Source of the DNA: Pelotomaculum sp. UBA1371 | GTDB lineage: Bacteria > Bacillota > Desulfotomaculia > Desulfotomaculales > Pelotomaculaceae | Direction of reading: 5' to 3' | DNA length: 20,697 bases | Assembly: GCA_002305915.1 (NCBI GenBank) | Contig: DBRJ01000012.1 | Coordinates: 1-20,697, forward strand | Part shown: positions 8,151 through 15,301 of the stretch, piece after piece | How positions within the stretch are numbered: position 1 is the first letter of the stretch | How the letters are laid out: each line of letters starts with the position of its first letter | Notes under the pieces: model-generated | What the model was told of the DNA's origin: nothing | The model's database searches: none | The model's input: only the letters and a program-made list of their open reading frames with translations | Program-made: the position numbers and the translations under genes

Positions 8151-8207
8151 ACTGGCGGTTAAGAATTCACCTGTTTTTGGTGAGATCGTAGCCGCCAGTT
8201 TTGTTTT
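8151..8207 (+). terminator. Rho-independent terminator of hpt-guaA
   Basis: ACTGGCGG(TTA) pairs with (TAG)CCGCCAGT, with an inner CACC/GGTG pairing around the loop, followed by TTTGTTTT. A smaller hairpin (GGCTT/AAGCC) lies just after the guaA stop at about 8101-8113. Confidence 0.88.
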
Positions 8208-8371
8208 ACCGGCTTGCAAATTCTTAACAGGGAGTTGGTAAGACAAAGGATCTAAAATGGTTTTATGAGAATGGTCAGGAAGTTATTAAATTCAGCTTCA
8301 AATAGATAATATGTATGGCCGGCGTAGGTTCGCCGTAACCATGGTTGTTATTTTCACTTAATGAATAGATA
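8208..8371. other. Intergenic stretch with no recognisable gene
   Basis: No open reading frame here with a start, ribosome binding site and family resemblance. An open fragment reading WFYENGQEVIKFSFK ends in a stop at about 8295 but has no usable start, so it may be a relic or chance. A short hairpin (ATGG.CCGGCG / CGCCG...CCAT) lies at about 8318-8342. I found no purine riboswitch core. Confidence 0.5.
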
Positions 8372-8400
8372 TTGAAATTTTAAGTAAAATTTGTTAAGAT
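8372..8400 (+). promoter_or_regulatory. Candidate sigma-A promoter of the pur operon
   Basis: TTGAAA at 8372-8377, then 17 bases, then TAAGAT at 8395-8400. This gives 5/6 and 4/6 consensus matches at optimal spacing. The transcript would begin near 8407, upstream of both leader hairpins and the riboswitch. Confidence 0.55.
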
Positions 8401-8413
8401 AAGCTCAAGTTAT

Positions 8414-8460
8414 AGAACAAGCCCGTTATGCTCTTTTTGCGGGCGTTCTTGTTTTGTTTT
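8414..8460 (+). terminator. Terminator-like hairpin at the head of the pur leader
   Basis: AGAAC-(AA)-GCCCG pairs with CGGGC-GTTCT around a 14-base loop, followed by TGTTTTGTTTT. It would form at the very 5' end of a transcript from the 8372-8400 promoter. It could be an early attenuator, or a terminator for read-through from upstream with the true promoter lying elsewhere. Confidence 0.6.
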
Positions 8461-8482
8461 GCTGAAAAACTCAACAAAAAAC

Positions 8483-8636
8483 GAGAGAAAGTGTGCCTAG
8501 GGTTCCACGCCCTTATCTAACATAAAGGGCGGTTCGGACCAAGCGGGACAGGCCTTGGGGAAGTTGGCCGGACTGGACCCATCTTCCGCAGGTTACACCG
8601 GGAAGGGATAAAAGCCCAGGCGGGTAGGTTTCGCTC
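8483..8636 (+). ncRNA. ykkC-family riboswitch, PRPP class
   Basis: A cis-acting aptamer in the purE leader. The conserved ykkC blocks occur in order: GTGTGCCTAGGGTTCC (8491-8506), GGACCAAG (8537-8544), GTTACACCGG (8592-8601), and GGGATAAAAGCCCAGGCGGG (8605-8624). The flanks GAGAGAAA (8483-8490) and TTTCGCTC (8629-8636) pair at 7 of 8 positions, giving the outer helix characteristic of the ykkC subtype 2 aptamers (ppGpp/PRPP) and not guanidine-I. Between blocks are a GCCCTT/AAGGGC hairpin and an extended arm (about 8549-8591). The PRPP assignment rests on the downstream pur operon and on close resemblance, from memory, to the Thermoanaerobacter PRPP aptamer. PRPP binding should favour expression, since the aptamer 3' part overlaps the terminator. 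Confidence 0.88.
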
Positions 8637-8671
8637 ATAAACGAAATCTATCTGCCCGGGCTTGCGTTTTT
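8612..8671 (+). terminator. Riboswitch-controlled intrinsic terminator (expression platform)
   Basis: A 22-base arm (8612-8633) pairs almost completely, with G-U wobbles, with 8642-8663 around an eight-base loop, followed by GCGTTTTT. The 5' arm includes the aptamer's GCCC (P3 strand) and the 3' strand of the outer helix, so terminator and ligand-bound aptamer are mutually exclusive. This architecture predicts a ligand-ON switch. Confidence 0.88.
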
Positions 8672-8685
8672 CGCTGCGTATTGAA

Positions 8686-8751
8686 GAAGCAAAAAGAAGC
8701 AAAAAGAACCTCACCTTGCCCTAAAAGAAGTAAAAGAAAAGCTACCTTGCC
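8686..8751 (+). repeat. Short direct repeats in the purE leader after the terminator
   Basis: GAAGCAAAAA occurs twice in tandem (8686-8695, 8696-8705). AAAAGAA...ACCTTGCC occurs twice 31 bp apart (ACCTTGCC at 8713-8720 and 8744-8751). The ~195-nt stretch between terminator and purE holds no evident gene. A TATAAT-like hexamer at 8805-8810 lacks a -35. Confidence 0.4.
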
Positions 8752-8866
8752 TGGCCTGCTTTCCTGTGCTTTTTACTTCGGAGTATGAATCCCGGTCGCC
8801 GGTCTATAATATTTGCAGCGGGGCTTGGTAATAAGGCAATATTAAGGATAAAGGAGACAATAAACT

Positions 8867-9400
8867 ATGTCCCAACCCTTAGTGGGTATTGTAATGGGCA
8901 GTGACTCGGACTTGCCGGTTATGAAAGAAGCTGCCGGGATCCTGGATGAATTGAAAATTTCCTGGGAGGCTGTTATTTCTTCTGCGCACCGGGTGCCGGA
9001 AAAAACGGCTGCTTACGCGCGAGGCGCTGCGGGGCGCGGTCTGGCAGTGATTATCGCGGGGGCGGGCGGGGCAGCCCACCTGCCCGGCGTAATAGCGGCT
9101 TATACCCCTCTGCCGGTGATTGGCGTACCCATCAAGACGGGTGCCTTGAACGGTGTAGACGCCCTTTATGCTATTGTCCAGATGCCCTCAGGTGTGCCCG
9201 TGGCCACCGTTGCCATCAACGGCGCACGGAACGCCGGTATCCTGGCCGCCCAGATTATCGGCGCCACCAATCTGGAAGTACGCTCCAGGGTTGTGGCTTA
9301 TAAAGAGAGGCTGGCGAAACAGGTTCTTGCAAAGGATAGGGATCTGTCGGAACTGGGCATCAAGGGCTACCTGGAGCGTCAGGAAAGGAAAGAGAAGTAG
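8867..9400 (+). CDS. purE: PurE, 5-(carboxyamino)imidazole ribonucleotide mutase (class I-like)
   Basis: Produces 4-carboxy-AIR in step 6 of de novo purine synthesis; class I PurE rearranges N5-CAIR made by PurK. The nucleotide-binding MGSDSD is at 10-15, the catalytic SSAHRVP has His41, then GAGGAAHLPG and MPSGVPVATVAI follow, as in class I enzymes. Length (177 aa) is slightly long because of a C-terminal tail (KDRDLSELGIKGYLERQERKEK). ATG 8867 has AAAGGAG eight or so bases upstream. It is the first gene behind the PRPP riboswitch. No purK follows anywhere in this window. The enzyme might therefore depend on a distant purK or on direct carboxylation of AIR at high CO2; this is inference. Confidence 0.96.
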   Translation: MSQPLVGIVMGSDSDLPVMKEAAGILDELKISWEAVISSAHRVPEKTAAYARGAAGRGLAVIIAGAGGAAHLPGVIAAYTPLPVIGVPIKTGALNGVDALYAIVQMPSGVPVATVAINGARNAGILAAQIIGATNLEVRSRVVAYKERLAKQVLAKDRDLSELGIKGYLERQERKEK

Positions 9401-9518
9401 GTTTTTTTACATACAACACCGGGACAGGGCAGGCGGGCCTGCGACGGCCCGGTACAACGGCGCCGCCGGTAAATGCCCGGCCCCTTGCGGGTTGCATGCT
9501 CATTTGTTACGTTTTTTT

Positions 9519-9535
9519 GTATTAATGATTAATAC
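9519..9535. repeat. Perfect 8-1-8 palindrome upstream of purB
   Basis: GTATTAATGATTAATAC is a perfect inverted repeat around a single G, about 40 bp before the purB start, just after a T7 run. The AT-rich arms and size resemble a repressor operator. I see no good promoter next to it. Confidence 0.4.
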
Positions 9536-9574
9536 TGTTGCACGGGTTATTAAGATTACGCAGGAGGCTACTTT

Positions 9575-10870
9575 ATGATAGAGCGCTATACGCTGCCGGA
9601 AATGAAACAAATCTGGTCGGAAGAAAATAAGTTCAGGAAATGGCTGGACGTAGAGATTTACGCCTGTGAAGCTCTGGCTGAACTGGGTCAGGTTCCGCCG
9701 GAGGCCCTGGCCCAGATTAAGGAAAAGGCTGATTTCGACGTGCGCCGCATTGCCGAAATTGAAGCAGTAACCAACCATGACATGATTGCCTTTACCACAA
9801 ACGTGGGAGAATATGTGGGGGAGGCGGCCCGGTACATCCACCTGGGGCTGACTTCTTCGGACGTGCTGGACACCGCTCTGTCCGCCTTAATGAAGGAAGC
9901 CGGGGAACGCCTGGTGACAAGGCTGAAGCAGCTCAGGGAGGTGCTGCTGGAAAAGGCGGAAGAACACCGTCATACGGTAATGATCGGGCGCACTCACGGC
10001 ATTCACGCCGAGCCCATCACCTTCGGCTTGAAAATGCTGCTCTGGGTGGACGAAACCGAACGCAGCATCCGCAGGATGAAGCAGGCCGTGGAGACTGTCA
10101 GTGTGGGTAAGATTTCCGGCGCCGTGGGGACCTACGCCAACGTTGACCCGGGGGTGGAGGCGCATGTATGCGCTAGGCTGGGTCTGAAGCCGGCCAGAGT
10201 CTCCACGCAGGTATTGCAAAGGGACCGCCACGCCGAGTACCTGACGGCCATCGCCGTCATTGGCAGTACCCTGGATAAGTTTGCCACCGAGCTGCGCAGC
10301 CTCCAGCGCACGGACATCCTGGAGGTGGAGGAGCCCTTCCGCAAAGGGCAGAAAGGTTCTTCGGCCATGCCGCACAAACGCAACCCCATCACCGGGGAAC
10401 GCATTTCAGGCCTGGCCCGCCTCCTGCGGGGGAACGCCCTGGCGGCCATGGAAAATGTTGCCCTTTGGAACGAGCGCGACATCTCCCACTCCTCAGTGGA
10501 GCGGGTTATCGTTCCCGACAGCACCATTATCCTGGACTACATGCTGGCAAAGCTCATAGACATTATCAACAACCTCCAGGTTTACCCCGAAAACATGCTC
10601 CGCAACATAAACCGCACCCATGGGCTTATTTTCTCCCAGCGGGTTCTATTGGCCCTGGTGGAGGAAAAGGGGTTCTCCAGGGAAAGGGCTTACGAGCTGG
10701 TGCAGCGAAACGCCATGCAGTCCTGGCGCACCGGGGAGAGCTTCCGCGATCTGCTGCTGAAGGACGGCGACGTAACAGCCCAGCTCAGCGAGGAAGAGGT
10801 TGACGAACTGTTCGACTTTAGCTACCACCTGAAGCACGTTGACGAAATTTATAAGAGATTCGGCCTGTAA
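9575..10870 (+). CDS. purB: Adenylosuccinate lyase
   Basis: Cleaves fumarate from SAICAR to give AICAR and from adenylosuccinate to give AMP. The superfamily signature GSSAMPHKRNPI is at 261-272, with catalytic-loop Ser262/263; His68 (TNHDM) and His141 (GRTHGIHAEP) match the positions I recall as catalytic in the Bacillus enzyme. TSSDVLDTAL is at 93-102. Length (431 aa) is standard for the short bacterial type. ATG 9575 follows GCAGGAGG by seven bases. It lies 174 bp after purE, in a gap with no gene, and 140 bp before purC. It belongs to the pur operon but also serves AMP synthesis. Confidence 0.98.
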   Translation: MIERYTLPEMKQIWSEENKFRKWLDVEIYACEALAELGQVPPEALAQIKEKADFDVRRIAEIEAVTNHDMIAFTTNVGEYVGEAARYIHLGLTSSDVLDTALSALMKEAGERLVTRLKQLREVLLEKAEEHRHTVMIGRTHGIHAEPITFGLKMLLWVDETERSIRRMKQAVETVSVGKISGAVGTYANVDPGVEAHVCARLGLKPARVSTQVLQRDRHAEYLTAIAVIGSTLDKFATELRSLQRTDILEVEEPFRKGQKGSSAMPHKRNPITGERISGLARLLRGNALAAMENVALWNERDISHSSVERVIVPDSTIILDYMLAKLIDIINNLQVYPENMLRNINRTHGLIFSQRVLLALVEEKGFSRERAYELVQRNAMQSWRTGESFRDLLLKDGDVTAQLSEEEVDELFDFSYHLKHVDEIYKRFGL

Positions 10871-11010
10871 GGTCCAAAGCTGTAACCGGTAAACATCAGC
10901 ACATTTTAACGAAGGGCTATTGATTAGAATTTGCAAGGGGCCTGTATTGTTTATGTTTGCGAAAACCATTTGTTCGAGGGTTCACAGCACCAGAACGGGA
11001 GGTTTAGAGC

Positions 11011-11739
11011 ATGCTGCAAAAGCTTGAAAAGCTTTACGAAGGCAAGGCCAAGCGGATCTACCGCACAGAACGCCCGGACCGGTACCTGGTTGAGTTCAAG
11101 GATGACGCTACGGCATTCAACGGGGCCAAGAAAGGAACCATACAAAACAAAGGAGCTCTCAATAATCAAATTTCGGCCGTTTTTTTCCGGCTTCTGGAAG
11201 AGCGGGGCATTCCCACGCACTTTGTGGAACTTTGCGGCGAACGGGAGATGCTGGTCAAGTCTCTGAAGATTATTCTAGTGGAGGTGGTGGTCCGCAATAT
11301 TGCAGCAGGCAGCCTGTCCAAGCGTCTGGGACTGCCCGAGGGTACGGTGCTGCCCCGTCCCGTGGTTGAGTTTTATTACAAAAGCGACGAACTCGGCGAC
11401 CCCCTGATTAACGACGATCATATCAGGGCGCTTAATCTTGCCACACCCGGCCAGATGGAACGGATCAAAGAAATCGCCCTGGCTGTAAACGGCATCCTGC
11501 TTGACTACCTGTCGGACAAGGAAATTGACCTGGTGGATTTCAAGCTGGAGTTCGGCCTGCACGCAGGAGAACTCGTCCTTGGGGATGAAATATCCCCCGA
11601 CAACTGCCGCTTCTGGGATCATAAAACCCGTGAAAGGCTGGACAAGGACCGTTTCCGCCGGGACCTGGGTAACGCAGAAGGGGCTTATGAGGAAATTTTT
11701 AAGAGGCTTACGGGAAAGGGCTTCAGCCAGGCACAATAA
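11011..11739 (+). CDS. purC: SAICAR synthetase (phosphoribosylaminoimidazole-succinocarboxamide synthase)
   Basis: Joins CAIR with aspartate using ATP. Motifs: YEGKAKRIY (9-17), VEFKDDATAFNG (27-38), ILVEVVVRNIAAGSLSKRLG, a DFKLEFG block, and ISPDNCRFWD near the C-terminus. Length (242 aa) matches bacterial PurC. ATG 11011 has GGGAGG about eight bases upstream. The 102-bp gap to purM is where other Firmicutes carry purS, purQ, purL and purF; none is present, and I see no remnants of them. Confidence 0.98.
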   Translation: MLQKLEKLYEGKAKRIYRTERPDRYLVEFKDDATAFNGAKKGTIQNKGALNNQISAVFFRLLEERGIPTHFVELCGEREMLVKSLKIILVEVVVRNIAAGSLSKRLGLPEGTVLPRPVVEFYYKSDELGDPLINDDHIRALNLATPGQMERIKEIALAVNGILLDYLSDKEIDLVDFKLEFGLHAGELVLGDEISPDNCRFWDHKTRERLDKDRFRRDLGNAEGAYEEIFKRLTGKGFSQAQ

Positions 11740-11841
11740 AAGGGATTGACCGGCCGGTTCCCCATTATCTGTCGTTGAATATTTACATGTTTTATCAGGG
11801 CAACTATTTAAACACTCGCCAGCTAATTGGAGGTTTTGTGT

Positions 11842-12894
11842 ATGACTGAGGAGAATAAAGGTCTGACCTATGCTGAGGCCGGCGTCGACATTGAAGCCGG
11901 GAACGCGGCGGTGCGCCTGATCCGCGGCGCCGTGCGGAGTACTTACCGGCCGGAGGTTTTGGCTGATATCGGAAGTTTCGGGGGCTTTTTTGCCCTGGAT
12001 GTGAGAAAATACCGGGAACCGGTGCTGGTTTCAGGAACGGACGGGGTCGGCACCAAACTCCGGGTGGCTATGCTGGCGGATTGCCACAATACCATTGGTA
12101 TTGACGCGGTGGCCATGTGTGTAAACGATATCCTGGTACAGGGGGCGGAACCCCTTTTTTTCCTGGACTACCTGGCAGTGGGCCGGTTGATTCCTGAAAA
12201 AGTGGCCGCCATCGTTGACGGTGTGGCTGAAGGCTGCCGTCAGGCGGGATGTGCTTTGATTGGCGGAGAGACAGCGGAAATGCCCGGTTTTTACGGTCCC
12301 GGGGAGTATGACCTGGCGGGCTTTGCCGTAGGAGCGGTGGAGCGCAGCCGGATTATCGACGGGCGCGGGATCAAGCCCGGGGACAAGCTGATTGGCTTCC
12401 CCTCCTCCGGGCTGCACAGCAACGGATACTCTTTGGCCAGAAAAGTCTTGCTGGATCGCGGGGGTTACAGCGTGGATACATATCTGGAGCAGCTTGGGCG
12501 CACTGTGGGGGAGGAAATGCTGGAGCCCACCCGGATTTATGTAAAAACAGTTCTCCCCTTAATGGAACGTTTTCAGATTAAGGGGCTTGCCCACATTACC
12601 GGGGGCGGGCTTACGGAAAATATTCCCCGCGTCCTTCCAGCGGGCACGGGGATCAGGATCCGCACGGGGACGTGGCCCGTGCCGCCGGTATTCAACCTGA
12701 TCCGGGAGATTGGCAAGATTTCCGAAGCAGAGATGCGGCGCACATTTAACATGGGCATCGGCCTTGTGGCGGTAGTAGCGGAGGAAGAAGCAGGAGCGGT
12801 CATGGCTCATCTACAAAACCTGGGCGAAAACAGCTACCACATCGGTGAAGTTGTTGTGGGGGAAGGCGGCGGGAGAGTAGAATATTTTGAGTAG
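11842..12894 (+). CDS. purM: AIR synthetase (phosphoribosylformylglycinamidine cyclo-ligase)
   Basis: ATP-dependent ring closure of FGAM to AIR, step 5 of IMP synthesis. Motifs: YAEAGVDIEAGN near the N-terminus, SGTDGVGTKLRVA (64-76), IGGETAEMPGFYGPGEYDLAGFAVG (ATP-binding region), FPSSGLHSNGYSLAR, HITGGGLTENIPRVLP and FNMGIG. Length (350 aa) is standard. I chose ATG 11842, eight bases after TTGGAGG; an in-frame TTG at 11827 begins inside this ribosome binding site and is not a credible start. It is followed closely by purN. Confidence 0.98.
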   Translation: MTEENKGLTYAEAGVDIEAGNAAVRLIRGAVRSTYRPEVLADIGSFGGFFALDVRKYREPVLVSGTDGVGTKLRVAMLADCHNTIGIDAVAMCVNDILVQGAEPLFFLDYLAVGRLIPEKVAAIVDGVAEGCRQAGCALIGGETAEMPGFYGPGEYDLAGFAVGAVERSRIIDGRGIKPGDKLIGFPSSGLHSNGYSLARKVLLDRGGYSVDTYLEQLGRTVGEEMLEPTRIYVKTVLPLMERFQIKGLAHITGGGLTENIPRVLPAGTGIRIRTGTWPVPPVFNLIREIGKISEAEMRRTFNMGIGLVAVVAEEEAGAVMAHLQNLGENSYHIGEVVVGEGGGRVEYFE

Positions 12895-12937
12895 ATAACC
12901 AAGGGCGGACCATTAAGTTTTTTTGGAGGGGATCAAA

Positions 12938-13549
12938 TTGAGTACGCTGCGCCTGGGCGTTCTGGCATCCGGCCGGGGTTCCAACCTCCAGTCAATTATG
13001 GATGCTGCTGCGGCGGGTAAAATCGGCGCGAAAGTTGCTGTGGTCATCAGCGACAAGGAGGATGCCTTCGCTCTTGAACGGGCTCGCTTGGCCGGTATCC
13101 CGGCGAAGTACGTCAGCTTCGGTGATTATGCCTCAAAAGATGACTACGAAAGGGCCATCCTGGATATCCTGAAGCAAAATGATGTTGACCTGGTCTGCCT
13201 GGCCGGGTATATGAGGCTGGTAGGCCGGATTATCCTTGAAGCTTACAATAATCGGATCATGAATATCCACCCGGCGCTCCTGCCTTCCTTTCCTGGGCTG
13301 CACGGGCAAGAGCAGGCCTGGGAGTACGGAGTGAAGTATAGCGGCTGTACTGTACATTTTGTTGATAACGGAATGGACACGGGTCCCATCATCATCCAGG
13401 CTGTTGTTCCTGTTTACGATGAGGATACAGTCGATTCCCTGGCGGCCAGGATCCTGGAGCAGGAGCATATAATCTACCCGGAAGCTATCCGGCTGTATGC
13501 CGAGGGGCGTTTGAGAATCCAGGGACGTAAAGTATTTATTGCGAAATAG
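12938..13549 (+). CDS. purN: GAR transformylase (phosphoribosylglycinamide formyltransferase)
   Basis: Transfers a formyl group from 10-formyl-tetrahydrofolate to GAR, step 3. LASGRGSNLQSI is the phosphate-binding loop (9-20), and the active-site residues Asn109 and His111 (MNIHPALLPSFPG) and Asp147 (NGMDTGPI) keep the spacing of the E. coli triad. Length is 203 aa. I chose TTG 12938 because GGAGGGG lies seven bases upstream; an in-frame TTG at 12923 overlaps the ribosome binding site. No ATG start exists in this region, so a TTG start is likely real. It sits 43 bp after purM and 17 bp before purH. Confidence 0.97.
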   Translation: MSTLRLGVLASGRGSNLQSIMDAAAAGKIGAKVAVVISDKEDAFALERARLAGIPAKYVSFGDYASKDDYERAILDILKQNDVDLVCLAGYMRLVGRIILEAYNNRIMNIHPALLPSFPGLHGQEQAWEYGVKYSGCTVHFVDNGMDTGPIIIQAVVPVYDEDTVDSLAARILEQEHIIYPEAIRLYAEGRLRIQGRKVFIAK

Positions 13550-13566
13550 AGTCAGGAGGTAAGAGT

Positions 13567-15111
13567 ATGATGCCTGTAAAGCGTGCCTTAATCAGCGTGT
13601 CGAATAAGGAAGGAGTCATTGAATTTGCCCGGGGACTAGCGGATCTTGGAATTGAGATTATCTCTACCGGGGGGACGGCCAAAACTTTGCGGGATGCAGG
13701 GGTACCGGTAACGTACATATCTGATGTCACCGGTTTTCCGGAAATTCTGGACGGACGGGTTAAGACCCTGCACCCCGCCGTACACGGCGGGATCCTGGCC
13801 CTGCGCAATCCTGATCACCTGAGCCAGTTGGAGAAACACAAAATTACCCCCATTGACCTGGTGGCGGTAAACCTTTATCCCTTCCGCGAGACCGTAGCAA
13901 AACCAGGCGTCACCCTGGAAGAAGCCATTGAGAATATTGATATCGGCGGCCCTTCCATGGTGCGTTCAGCTGCCAAAAATCACCGTCATGTTCTGGTAGT
14001 TGTGAATCCGGCCCGCTACGGCGAAGTCCTGGAAGCCCTTCGCAGCGGTGAGGCCGGGAGCGACTTGAGGTTGTCCCTTGCCCGGGAGGCCTTTGCCCAC
14101 ACTTCCTCCTATGATGCAGCCATCACCGCTTATCTGGAGGGACTGGGGGACAATGAGGAGCCTTTCCCGGCTACCCTGAATTTCCCGTTTAAGCGGGTCC
14201 AGATCCTCCGTTACGGGGAAAACCCGCACCAGAAGGCGGCCTTTTACCGCGACCCAACAATTACCGGTCCCTGTGCCGGCAATGCTGTCCAGCTCTGGGG
14301 CAAGGAGCTTTCCTACAACAATATCCTGGACCTGAATTCAGCCTTTGAACTGGTGCGGGAATTTACTGATCCTACTGCGGTGATCATTAAACACAATAAT
14401 CCCTGCGGCTGCGCGTGCTCTTCCAATCTGGTGGAGGCTTACAAGAAAGCACTGGAGGGGGACCCCGTTTCGGCCTTCGGGGGTATTGTGGCCCTGAACC
14501 GGGAAGTTGACACTGAAACGGCGGAGGAGATGGCCAGGTTGTACCTGGAGGCCGTTATAGCCCCCGGTTATCAGGAGGACGCGCTTGCTGTTCTTCAGAA
14601 AAAGGCTAATTTGCGGCTGCTGGAAACCGGCCGGATTACCGGTCAGACCAGCGATCGGCTGGATGTCCGCAAGATAAACGGCGGCCTGATGGTCCAGGAA
14701 GCAGACCGGGTGGTTTTGAACCCGGCCGAAGTCAAGGTTGTCACCAAAAGACAGCCTACCAGGGAAGAAATGGAAGAACTGTTTTTTGCCATGACTGTGG
14801 TTAAACATGTCAAGTCCAATGCTATTGTAGTAACCAAAGGCCGCCAGTTAATCGGTGCGGGCGCAGGCCAGATGAACCGGGTGGGTTCGGTCCGGATCGC
14901 CCTGCAGCAGGCCGGGGATAAGGCCAGGGGTGCGGTGATGGGCTCCGATGCCTACTTCCCCTTCAGCGATTCCCTGCAGGAGGCGGCCAGGGCCGGTATT
15001 ACCGCCGTGGTCCAGCCCGGCGGTTCCATCCGTGATGACGAGTCAATCAAGACTGCCGATGAGTTTAACATGGCCATGATTTTTACAGGCGTGAGACATT
15101 TCAAACACTAG
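13567..15111 (+). CDS. purH: Bifunctional AICAR transformylase / IMP cyclohydrolase
   Basis: Catalyses the last two steps to IMP. The N-terminal MGS-like cyclohydrolase domain shows ISVSNKEGV, STGGTAKTLRDAGVPV, VTGFPEILDGRVKTLHPAVHGGILA and NIDIGGPSMVRSAAKNH. The C-terminal transformylase domain has RYGENPHQKAAFY, IIKHNNPCGCA, DPVSAFGGIVALN, GAGAGQMNRVGS and SDAYFPFSDSL. Length (514 aa) is standard. ATG 13567 follows CAGGAGGT. Its substrate AICAR comes both from PurB and from histidine synthesis, which links this operon to the his genes downstream. Confidence 0.99.
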   Translation: MMPVKRALISVSNKEGVIEFARGLADLGIEIISTGGTAKTLRDAGVPVTYISDVTGFPEILDGRVKTLHPAVHGGILALRNPDHLSQLEKHKITPIDLVAVNLYPFRETVAKPGVTLEEAIENIDIGGPSMVRSAAKNHRHVLVVVNPARYGEVLEALRSGEAGSDLRLSLAREAFAHTSSYDAAITAYLEGLGDNEEPFPATLNFPFKRVQILRYGENPHQKAAFYRDPTITGPCAGNAVQLWGKELSYNNILDLNSAFELVREFTDPTAVIIKHNNPCGCACSSNLVEAYKKALEGDPVSAFGGIVALNREVDTETAEEMARLYLEAVIAPGYQEDALAVLQKKANLRLLETGRITGQTSDRLDVRKINGGLMVQEADRVVLNPAEVKVVTKRQPTREEMEELFFAMTVVKHVKSNAIVVTKGRQLIGAGAGQMNRVGSVRIALQQAGDKARGAVMGSDAYFPFSDSLQEAARAGITAVVQPGGSIRDDESIKTADEFNMAMIFTGVRHFKH

Positions 15112-15231
15112 ATGCCTGAGTTCACCGGTCACCCATTTACGCATTGCCCAGATCGTGCGGTTTAATCCAGAGATCAAGGGGTTTTTTAAACACCGGTGGG
15201 TAAAGGGTGAATATAAAATTTGGTTTTACTG

Positions 15232-15246
15232 TCCCGGGACCCGGGA
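15232..15246. repeat. Perfect 7-1-7 palindrome in the purH-purD gap
   Basis: TCCCGGGACCCGGGA reads as a perfect inverted repeat around a single A, 56 bp before purD. The 190-bp purH-purD gap otherwise contains no gene. No T tract follows, so it is not a terminator. Confidence 0.35.
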
Positions 15247-15301
15247 TATGTCCTGATTCCGGAGCAGCTTTTAGAATAAGATTCCAGGGGGGAGTGATCA
15301 A

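Noticed and set aside
8240..8295. Short open fragment reading WFYENGQEVIKFSFK
   Set aside because: No start codon with ribosome binding site in frame; could be a gene relic, but nothing confirms it.
8280..8345. Possible guanine riboswitch before purE
   Set aside because: ATATG-TATGG and CGCCGTAA faintly resemble purine-aptamer pieces, but the invariant junction words (TTTCTACC, CCGTAAA in proper order) and loop-loop arms are missing.
8517..8714. Minus-strand open frame across the riboswitch
   Set aside because: Coincides with structured RNA on the other strand; no ribosome binding site or family resemblance.
8801..8815. TATAAT hexamer upstream of purE as an alternative promoter
   Set aside because: The region 17 bp upstream (AGTATG) has no resemblance to a -35 box.
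10957..10980. PurBox-like inverted CGAA...TTCG before purC
   Set aside because: Only four-base arms, mid-operon position and no PurR gene in view; too weak to call.
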